Positions 53,858-61,011 of a stretch of 64,000 nucleotides of DNA are shown here, one piece after another. The DNA comes from SLDF01 sp964537925 (GTDB taxonomy: Bacteria > Bacteroidota > Bacteroidia > Chitinophagales > Saprospiraceae): assembly GCA_964537925.1 (NCBI GenBank), contig CAZICV010000002.1:248001-312000 (forward strand). Reading direction: 5' to 3'. The notes under the pieces are model-generated. The model did no database searches. It was not told the DNA's origin and saw only the letters and a program-made list of their open reading frames with translations. Made by a program: the position numbers and the translations under genes. Each line of letters starts with the position of its first letter. Within the stretch, counting starts at the first letter, position 1.

Positions 53858-54595
53858 ATGGAAATACGCTACCTGCTCAAGATACTGATGGCCCACCTGA
53901 TTACGGATTTTCTGTTACAGCCCGGGCGATGGGTACAGCACAAACAACAGCACGGGATAAAGTCTTATCTCCTTTGGATACACGCCTTGCTGACCGGTAT
54001 GGTGGTATGGTTGTTCCTGCCGGAGTGGAGTCAATGGTATGTGGCCGCCCTGGTCGCGATATCGCACCTGCTGATCGACTGGTGGAAGATCAGCAGGGGA
54101 TCAGATAGTTTTCGCTATTTCATACTGGACCAGGTCTTTCATATACTGGTACTTGTAGTCGTATGGCTCTGGCAGACCGGACTCTGGCGGGAAACCGATC
54201 ATTACCTGCACGGATTTTTCAATGATACCTCCAACATAGCTGTTATGATCGCTTTCATGATGGTCATCTGGCCGGTGGGATACGCCATCGGGAAAGCTAC
54301 GGCGGGATGGCGGCGGGAGTTGGAACGAGATGAAGAAGAAGGGAGAGACAGCCTGGCCAAAGCGGGAACATATATTGGTATTTTCGAGAGAATACTTGTG
54401 CTTTTGTTCGTCCTCAGCGGGAGATTTGAAGCAATCGGCTTCCTGATCGCTGCAAAGTCAATTCTGCGCTTTGGAGACCGCAATGAGTCAAAACCCAGAA
54501 AGCAGACTGAATATGTACTGATAGGGACACTCATGAGCTTTACCGTATCGATACTTATAGGCCTGGCTACCAGATATATAATGGCACACTACTGA
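53858..54595 (+). CDS. DUF3307 integral membrane protein
   Basis: 245 residues with about six or seven membrane helices. N-terminal LLKILMAHLITDFLLQPGRWVQHKQ is the DUF3307 mark, with ISHLLIDWWKI and YFILDQVFHILVLVVVWLW following; the His/Asp pairs (AHLITD, SHLLID, DQVFH) within helices could form a metal or catalytic site. A charged cytoplasmic loop (RRELERDEEEGRDS) precedes the last helices. Second gene of the satD operon, three bases after it. Function unknown; a membrane effector or transporter governed by SatD is inferred. Confidence 0.82.
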   Translation: MEIRYLLKILMAHLITDFLLQPGRWVQHKQQHGIKSYLLWIHALLTGMVVWLFLPEWSQWYVAALVAISHLLIDWWKISRGSDSFRYFILDQVFHILVLVVVWLWQTGLWRETDHYLHGFFNDTSNIAVMIAFMMVIWPVGYAIGKATAGWRRELERDEEEGRDSLAKAGTYIGIFERILVLLFVLSGRFEAIGFLIAAKSILRFGDRNESKPRKQTEYVLIGTLMSFTVSILIGLATRYIMAHY

Positions 54596-54607
54596 TATCT
54601 CCGCATC

Positions 54608-54658
54608 GGCTCCGCCACAGATATGTCTTCATAGCTTTTCAGACCGGAGCCATCTTTT
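54608..54658 (+). terminator. Weak hairpin after DUF3307
   Basis: GGCTCCG (54608-54614) pairs with CGGAGCC (54645-54651) across a 30-base loop, then ATCTTTT. Long loop makes it doubtful, but it sits right after the operon. Confidence 0.35.
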
Positions 54659-54700
54659 GAGCAACAAACGGTAACTTTAACAGATCATAGCGGCGGGCCA

Positions 54701-56083
54701 ATGACAAGCGATAGGAGTAATACCCTGTGGAAGCTCTTGTGGGACAGACTATTGGGAGAGGCGGATCAGTTCAAGCTCGAACACAGGGCTTTCCACGCGA
54801 TTTGCCTGTTCACTCTTTTCCTGCTATGCGTTTTTGTGCCAGTATGTTTCTATGTCGAAGTGTACGAGCTGATCTACCTGATCCTCGTCTTACTGACATT
54901 CCTGGTCATCGTCTATTATATGTCGAGGGTACGCCGGCTCTACGGGTGGAGCGTCTTTTGCTACGCACTCTTCGGGTACGGTACGCTGGCACTTAACTAT
55001 TACTACAACTCGGGTATCACAGGACCATCCCTGCTGCTGTTCGTCCTGGCATTCCAGTTGCTGATATCCATATCTCCCACCAGGATACATGTCCTGTGGC
55101 TGATACTGCATCTGTTAGTAGCTGCTTTCCTCCTATACTGGGAGTACAGTGTCCCGGACGTGATCGAGGTCTCATACAAGACCCGGCAGGCTTACTTTAT
55201 TGATGTCGGGGTGACGTATGTCCTCGTACTGATATTCATCTACCTGGTTACCTTTTACCTCTTCAAAATATATCACCGAGAACGTCGCCTGGCCAAAGAG
55301 CGATCCCATAAGATCGCTAACCAGAATGATCTCATTATGTCGCAGAATTTCCAGTTGGAAAGGCTCAACCAGGAAAAAGACAAGATACTTTTCATCATCT
55401 CACACGATCTGAGAAGTCCTCTGTCCTCTATCCAGAGTTTTCTTGAGATGGAGGACAAACTGGACCCATCAGAGCGGGACGAAATGCTCAAGGCGCTACT
55501 GGAACATACCCGGCGTACCTCGGACATGCTCAGCAACCTGCTCCTGTGGTCCCAGGCACAGATCAAGGGCAAAACACCTCCGCTCAAACCTATACAGGTC
55601 TGGCAGGCTGTCGAACAGAGTATAGAGGTACAGAAGCAACTTGCCCGGGAGAAATCGGTTTATCTCCATACAGATGCAAACAGGGACTTTCATGTACTTG
55701 CCGAGGAAAACATGCTACAGATCGTATTGCGCAACCTGGTCAATAACGCCATTAAGTTCACACATCCCGGGGGGACCATACGCATTGAGGCAAATGAGCA
55801 CGGGGAAGAGATCTGGATCAAGGTAACCGATTCAGGTATCGGTATTCCCGAGGACCGTCAGAAAGAGCTGTTCTCGATGAACATTGCGGCCAGCTACGGC
55901 ACCAAACAGGAGAAAGGCATGGGTCTCGGATTGCTGCTCAGCAAAGAATACGTACATCGCATGGGTGGCAGCATATGGTTCGAGAGTAAGGTAGACAGCG
56001 GTACTACTTTTTTCGTGGCGCTTCCTGCATGTAGTGCGCCGACGATTGACATCACCGGTACGGAAACCGGGCGGCAAGACTGA
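54701..56083 (+). CDS. Membrane sensor histidine kinase, orphan
   Basis: 460 residues: about six membrane helices at residues 30-190 with short loops and no large periplasmic domain, so the membrane part is the likely sensor; a coiled coil; HisKA with FIISHDLRSPLSSIQSF; HATPase with NNAIKFTHPGG, DSGIGIPED, and GMGLGLLLSKEYVHRMGG. No response regulator is next to it. It follows the satD-DUF3307 operon by 105 bases on the same strand, so the three might act together, but the spacing gives no proof. Confidence 0.88.
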   Translation: MTSDRSNTLWKLLWDRLLGEADQFKLEHRAFHAICLFTLFLLCVFVPVCFYVEVYELIYLILVLLTFLVIVYYMSRVRRLYGWSVFCYALFGYGTLALNYYYNSGITGPSLLLFVLAFQLLISISPTRIHVLWLILHLLVAAFLLYWEYSVPDVIEVSYKTRQAYFIDVGVTYVLVLIFIYLVTFYLFKIYHRERRLAKERSHKIANQNDLIMSQNFQLERLNQEKDKILFIISHDLRSPLSSIQSFLEMEDKLDPSERDEMLKALLEHTRRTSDMLSNLLLWSQAQIKGKTPPLKPIQVWQAVEQSIEVQKQLAREKSVYLHTDANRDFHVLAEENMLQIVLRNLVNNAIKFTHPGGTIRIEANEHGEEIWIKVTDSGIGIPEDRQKELFSMNIAASYGTKQEKGMGLGLLLSKEYVHRMGGSIWFESKVDSGTTFFVALPACSAPTIDITGTETGRQD

Positions 56084-56222
56084 CACGTAAAGGCAAAGTC
56101 CGGCAGCCGGTTTTCGGGTCATCACCCAGGCTCCGCAGTTCATCCAGTCAATCCTGCGACTCATCCGTCCCGGTTTTGTTGATATGACAGGCGAAGGCAA
56201 CTTTGATTCAAAATCAACGAAA

Positions 56223-58364
56223 ATGAATTGGATCGGAGTTGCAGTCGTCATAGGTATAGTACTGTTCCGAAGCTCGTCACCGCTCGACGCCCAGTCGGTA
56301 ATCAACGGAATGGTGGCCGGCCGCACCGGTGAGCCGATAGCTGGAGTGAGCGTATACGTCTCCGGTACATATGACGGCACATTTACCGAAGCAGACGGAA
56401 GTTTTGTGCTGGAGACATCAGATCCATATCCGTTTCGGCTGGAATTCAGTATGATCGGTTATGTGGGGCAACAGTTGGTAGTGACGGATGCCGCCGCAGC
56501 CAGGGGAATAAAGATCATCTTGCAGGAACAGATAAGTGAGCTGGCAGAGGTCGTAATATCTGCGGGTACTTTCAGCGCAGGCGACGACAAACGCAGGCAA
56601 GTGCTGAAGCCGCTTGACATCGCAACTACGGCCGGAGCTACCGCCGATATAGTAAGCGCCCTGGGTACGTTGCCGGGCGCCACAGTGACCGGGGAAAGCG
56701 GCCGTCTCTTTGTACGCGGCGGCGAATCCCGTGAGGTACGCGCATTCGTGGACGGGGCCGCTGTCTTTGAAATGTACAGCCCCACCGCACCCAATACACC
56801 TACGCGTACCCGTTTCCTGCCATTCATGTTCAGCGGAGCCAGTTTCAGCACGGGAGGATACTCGGCAGAGTTTGGACAGGCTCTTTCATCGGCGCTTATC
56901 CTTCAATCAAAAGATGAGGCATCTGATGACCGGGTCGATCTGGGCTTGCTTTCAGTCGGCGCTGATGTGACCCTAACGAAGAAGGGACATAGCGGAAGTG
57001 GTTCGGCCAAGATACAGTATACACATCTTGGGCCCTACATGGGATTGGTCCCTCAGCGGATCGACTGGAAACGCTATCCCGAATCGCTGGCCGGAATCGC
57101 CGCTTACCGGCATAGATTCAAAAATGGCGGTATCTGGAAGCATTTTTTGCAAGTGAGCTTCGGAAGATTTGCCCTGGCTGATTCCCTCTGGCATACTCCG
57201 GGACAACTAAGATCCATAGAGCAGAACAACAGATATCTCTACTACACAAGTTCTTATAAACAAGTGATCGGCCAAAAATCATTGCTTCGGGCTGGTCTGT
57301 CGTTGCATGAGAATGCCGACCGCTACAGACTGGACAGTACGGACAGGAGCGAGTTGGGCCTGGCCGCCTGGCACGCCAAGATCGTCCTGGAGCATCAGGC
57401 AGATACAAGACTGTCTCTCAAGGCCGGAGCTGAATGGCTGCAAAGTAAGTCCCGCCAGGAATTGAATAGCCTTAGCAGGAGCCTGATGCATCCGGTCGGA
57501 AGTCTTTTTGGCGAGGCGGACTACTATATCAGCCGCAGACTGGTACTGAGGACTGGGCTCAGAAGTGAGTATATCCGAGGGGCGGTCTTTTCAGTGGATC
57601 CACGTCTTTCCATCGCGTACCAGACTAGTAAGTACGGCCAGGTTTCGCTTGCCGCAGGCCGTTTCAGGCAGCTTCCGGATACGCGGTACCTGTTTGAAGA
57701 TCGTGGTCTTAGCCAGGAAAAGGCTTTTCATTATATCGCGGGTTATCAATACATAAGGCAGGACAGGATATTCCGTGCCGAAGCCTATATCAAGCGCTAC
57801 AGCGATATGGTGGCCGAGACAGTTCCCGGCGTACCTGCCAATCAAGGGAGTGGTTATGCGCGTGGCCTGGATCTTTTCTGGCGTGATAGCAGGAGCATAC
57901 GCAACGCGGACTACTGGCTGTCCTATTCCTGGCTGGATGCCAGGCGCTATATGACGACCGGTATGGCCGGAAGGATCCCATCGTTCGCATCAGCACATCA
58001 ATTCTCTGCCGTCTACAAACATTTTGTACGTGTGCTGCAGTCTCAGGTTGGAGCTACTTTTTCCTATGCTTCACCACGTACCTATGCAGACCCTGATGAC
58101 CAGGAGAAGCTGATGACGCCGGATTACTTCGATCTGAGCGCCAACTGGAGCTGGCTGCTCAACTCCCGGATCATTGTGCATGCCTCCGTGTCCAATGTAC
58201 TCGGACTGCGCCAGGTTTTTGGGTACGAGTATGCACCTGTCAGGGGGGCTGATGGCAGTTACGCAGCCAGGGAGATCGTTCTGCCCGCGAGGAGATTCAT
58301 CTTCCTGGGAGTATTCGTGACCTTCTCAAGGAATCGATCGCTCAATCAACTTCCTGAATTATAG
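56223..58364 (+). CDS. TonB-dependent receptor with carboxypeptidase-regulatory domain
   Basis: Outer-membrane transporter of about 713 residues. Start at 56223 (MNWIGVAVVIGIVLFRSSSPLDAQ, signal); an upstream ATG at 56184 adds 13 polar residues. CarboxypepD-regulatory-like domain about 25-110 (VAGRTGEPIAGVSVYVSGTYDGTFTEADGSF), plug about 125-240 (SALGTLPGATVTGESGRLFVRGGESREVRAFVDG), then the barrel. No SusD partner nearby, so a small molecule or metal complex is more likely than a glycan. Start of a run: receptor, exported helical protein, LytS kinase, LytTR regulator. A TTGATT-CAA-AATCAA hairpin lies at 56203-56217, just before the start. Confidence 0.88.
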   Translation: MNWIGVAVVIGIVLFRSSSPLDAQSVINGMVAGRTGEPIAGVSVYVSGTYDGTFTEADGSFVLETSDPYPFRLEFSMIGYVGQQLVVTDAAAARGIKIILQEQISELAEVVISAGTFSAGDDKRRQVLKPLDIATTAGATADIVSALGTLPGATVTGESGRLFVRGGESREVRAFVDGAAVFEMYSPTAPNTPTRTRFLPFMFSGASFSTGGYSAEFGQALSSALILQSKDEASDDRVDLGLLSVGADVTLTKKGHSGSGSAKIQYTHLGPYMGLVPQRIDWKRYPESLAGIAAYRHRFKNGGIWKHFLQVSFGRFALADSLWHTPGQLRSIEQNNRYLYYTSSYKQVIGQKSLLRAGLSLHENADRYRLDSTDRSELGLAAWHAKIVLEHQADTRLSLKAGAEWLQSKSRQELNSLSRSLMHPVGSLFGEADYYISRRLVLRTGLRSEYIRGAVFSVDPRLSIAYQTSKYGQVSLAAGRFRQLPDTRYLFEDRGLSQEKAFHYIAGYQYIRQDRIFRAEAYIKRYSDMVAETVPGVPANQGSGYARGLDLFWRDSRSIRNADYWLSYSWLDARRYMTTGMAGRIPSFASAHQFSAVYKHFVRVLQSQVGATFSYASPRTYADPDDQEKLMTPDYFDLSANWSWLLNSRIIVHASVSNVLGLRQVFGYEYAPVRGADGSYAAREIVLPARRFIFLGVFVTFSRNRSLNQLPEL

Positions 58365-58394
58365 TTTTTTATTCATAAACAAAACCAGTATGTC

Positions 58395-59036
58395 ATGAAA
58401 GCAATTTCTTTTCTCACACTAGTACTATATTTTCTCTCATCACCGGTGTCTGCGCAGGACATGGAGAAATACCAGGCCGGAATGGAAAAATGGATCCGGG
58501 CTATGGGCTCTGCTACCGGCGCTACGGACTGGCAGAAATGCTATCAGGCCTTTTCGAAGATAGGGGAGACGGCTGGCGATCAGTGGGAGCCCTGGTATTA
58601 CGCAGCCTACAGTAGTGTTCAGCTCCAGCACACAGAGCAGGACAGAGCCCGCAAAGAACATTGGCTTGATCTGGCGGACAAAAGCCTGGCTCAAGCGACA
58701 AAGATCGCCGGGCGGCATGCAGAGCTGCTTACTCTGGACGGGTATATCAAGATGATGTACTTGTCACTTGATCCGGCCAGCCGTGGTCCGAAACTGAGCG
58801 GGCAGGTCATGGCGCTGTTTCAGCAGGCACTGTCCATTGATGCCGAAAACCCGCGTGCACTCATGTTGTCCGGGCAGATGGAGCTGGGTATGGCTTCCTT
58901 TTTTGGCCAGACAAAAGAGAAGGGTTGCTTGATGATAGAGAAGTCTGTACCATTGTTTGACCGGCCTGCGGACCATAGACTCACACCTTCATGGGGCAAG
59001 GAGATGGCTATATACCTGTTGCAGGAGTGCCGGTGA
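58395..59036 (+). CDS. Exported helical-repeat (TPR-like) protein
   Basis: 213 residues with signal MKAISFLTLVLYFLSSPVSAQ. The rest is helical: DWQKCYQAFSKIGETAGDQWEPWYYAAYSSV, LADKSLAQATKIAGRHAELLTLDGYIKMMYLSLD, ALFQQALSIDAENPRALMLSGQMELGMASF, PSWGKEMAIYLLQEC, in TPR-like pairs. In Bacteroidota similar proteins recur beside TonB receptors with LytS/LytTR pairs, in my recollection. 30 bases after the receptor stop, so co-transcribed. Role likely periplasmic and accessory; not known. Confidence 0.78.
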   Translation: MKAISFLTLVLYFLSSPVSAQDMEKYQAGMEKWIRAMGSATGATDWQKCYQAFSKIGETAGDQWEPWYYAAYSSVQLQHTEQDRARKEHWLDLADKSLAQATKIAGRHAELLTLDGYIKMMYLSLDPASRGPKLSGQVMALFQQALSIDAENPRALMLSGQMELGMASFFGQTKEKGCLMIEKSVPLFDRPADHRLTPSWGKEMAIYLLQECR

Positions 59037-59112
59037 GAAGCTACATGAGGCATCTGAACGGAAGATATCGGTATCCATTGTATTGTATATTTAGGTCAAC
59101 CTATCATCTGGT

Positions 59113-60180
59113 ATGAAGATTCCCCGGGGTTCGGGACCCAATCAAAACAGGCTGCTGGAACTGCTCAAGGAGCTGGGGCTGATTCTTGTTTCCGGGACTT
59201 TGTTCGCATTCATTTCGTGCTGGAGCTGCTGGTCCGACAGTACGGCTATGTGGCGGCATATTTTTATATGTAACGGTTTCTGGCTGTTGCTTGCATTCGG
59301 CAACGCCCATATCAATGCTTTCCTGGACAGGAAATTTGACTGGATACGTCATCCTGTGAAAAGACTCTCCATAGGGCTGACGGCGGTATTGGTGTACACT
59401 TACCTCAGCGCTTACCTGTTCACGCTTTTTGTCAGATGGCTTTTCGGGTTTGGCGGAAGTTCAGGTTTGAATACATCGCTTGTGATCGCAGTCGTGGTGA
59501 CGCTGTTGGTCACAGTCTTCCTGTATGCCCGGGGATTCCTGATCTCGTGGCGGGAACTGGCTGTCAATGCCGAGCGTCTCGAGAAGGAAAAAGTAGCGGC
59601 CGGCTGGGCTGCTCTCAAGAACCAGGTCAACCCGCACTTTCTCTTCAACAGCCTCAACGTACTCAGTAATCTCGTGTACGAGGACAGGGACAAAGCGGTA
59701 GAGTTCATCCGTCGCCTGTCCGAACTCTACAGGCGCGTTTTGTCGGATGGAGAGCAGGACATGGTGAGCCTGGAAGATGAAATAAGGCTTGTGGAGGACT
59801 ATGTTTTCCTGCAGAAGACAAGATTTGAAGATGGACTGGTGGTGGAGATCGAGGTAGAAGACAGGGTGGGATATGTGCTGCCGCTGGTACTGCAGCTTCT
59901 ACTGGAAAATGCAATCAAGCATAACCGGGTCAGTACTGCAGAGCCATTGCATGTGCGTATATACCGGGAGGGCAACCGCCTGCTAGTGACCAACATCCTT
60001 CGTCCCAAACTGAGTACCCATGTGAGTTCGACAGGTATAGGCCTGGATAATATTCGCAAGCGGCTTTCTGTGTTTACGTCCGAACAGCTCACTGTACATA
60101 ATGATGAACGGGAGGGAGGTTTGTTTACAGTATCAATTCCTATATTAATGAATCCGGCTCATGCAGATATTGATCGTTGA
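59113..60180 (+). CDS. LytS-type sensor histidine kinase
   Basis: 355 residues, four membrane helices in residues 15-150, then the HisKA_2/LytS domain with phospho-site QVNPHFLFNSLNVLSNLV and HATPase ENAIKHN and GIGLDNIRKRL. Short periplasmic loops, so no exported sensor domain; signal may come through the membrane or from the adjacent receptor module. It overlaps the response regulator gene by 20 bases, which is strong evidence for a partner pair. Confidence 0.9.
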   Translation: MKIPRGSGPNQNRLLELLKELGLILVSGTLFAFISCWSCWSDSTAMWRHIFICNGFWLLLAFGNAHINAFLDRKFDWIRHPVKRLSIGLTAVLVYTYLSAYLFTLFVRWLFGFGGSSGLNTSLVIAVVVTLLVTVFLYARGFLISWRELAVNAERLEKEKVAAGWAALKNQVNPHFLFNSLNVLSNLVYEDRDKAVEFIRRLSELYRRVLSDGEQDMVSLEDEIRLVEDYVFLQKTRFEDGLVVEIEVEDRVGYVLPLVLQLLLENAIKHNRVSTAEPLHVRIYREGNRLLVTNILRPKLSTHVSSTGIGLDNIRKRLSVFTSEQLTVHNDEREGGLFTVSIPILMNPAHADIDR

Positions 60181-60934
60181 AGATGAACGCCATGCAGCAG
60201 CGCTGCTTGAGCGGATGCTGAGGGAGGTTATGTCCGCCAGACCTGTTGAGATCAGATGGGCCGATTCGGTAAGTTCTGCCGCCGAGTACCTGGAGCGACA
60301 TGCCGCACCTGACCTGCTGCTGCTGGATATCGAACTTGGCGATGGCGTATCTTTTGAGCTGTTCGAGCGTGTACGTATTACATCGCCGGTTGTATTCATT
60401 ACTGCATATGACCAGTATGCGGTGCAGGCATTCAAGGTCAATAGCCTCGACTTTTTGCTCAAGCCTGTCGGAAAGGCTGATCTCGAGCGGATGCTGCAGA
60501 GATACAGCCACCGGCAACCAAGTCCTGCCGCCGTGCCCGGTTTTCTCGATAGCGTGCAGGCTGTGTCCAATCAACTGATGCCTGCGTACAAAACCAGGTT
60601 CCTGGTCCGTATTGGCGAGCGGCTGAGGTTTATAAAGATCTCCGAGGTATTATTTTTTTACAGCCGCGACAAGGCGACTTATGCTTACAGCACTGAGCAA
60701 AGATCGTATCCATTGGATCTGACGCTGGACCAACTGCAGCAGAAAACAGACCCAGCCCGTTTTTTCAGGATAAGCAGGCAGTACCTGGTCAACCTGGACA
60801 GCATTCGCGAGGTGATACCTTATTCAGGGAGCCGGTGGAAGCTTTCCATTGCAGATGCCCCTGGCTGGAAAGAAGATATCATTGTCAGCCGGGAGCGCGT
60901 GCAGGGATTCAGGATATGGCTGGAAGGCCATTAG
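60161..60934 (+). CDS. LytTR-family response regulator
   Basis: 257 residues. Receiver domain: QILIVEDERHAAALL, phosphoacceptor Asp in LLLLDIELGDG (about residue 53), ITAYDQYAVQAFKVNSLDFLLKPV. LytTR DNA-binding domain from about residue 150: RFLVRIGERLRFIKISEVLFFYSRDKATYAY, RFFRISRQYLVNLDSIREV and the C-terminal VSRERVQGFRIWL. The linker has no other domain. It shares 20 bases with the kinase gene and probably controls the preceding TonB receptor genes; no paired LytTR direct repeat could be found upstream of them by eye. Confidence 0.92.
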   Translation: MQILIVEDERHAAALLERMLREVMSARPVEIRWADSVSSAAEYLERHAAPDLLLLDIELGDGVSFELFERVRITSPVVFITAYDQYAVQAFKVNSLDFLLKPVGKADLERMLQRYSHRQPSPAAVPGFLDSVQAVSNQLMPAYKTRFLVRIGERLRFIKISEVLFFYSRDKATYAYSTEQRSYPLDLTLDQLQQKTDPARFFRISRQYLVNLDSIREVIPYSGSRWKLSIADAPGWKEDIIVSRERVQGFRIWLEGH

Positions 60935-60952
60935 ATGCATGATATAAAAGAA

Positions 60953-60977
60953 GGCTCTCCCTTTTGAGGGGAGAGCC
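60953..60977 (-). terminator. Terminator for the minus-strand T9SS gene
   Basis: Nine-base perfect stem GGCTCTCCC (60953-60961) with GGGAGAGCC (60969-60977), seven-base loop; on the minus strand it is followed by TTCTTTTAT. Lies 34 bases past the end of the T9SS gene and 18 after the LytTR gene, so it may act both ways. Confidence 0.75.
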
Positions 60978-61011
60978 CTGTGTACAAAGAAGCGTTAAAA
61001 TCGAAATTTCC

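Noticed and set aside
56223..60934. TonB receptor/LytTR run considered as a glycan utilisation locus
   Set aside because: No SusD-like protein, glycoside hydrolase or sulfatase is present.
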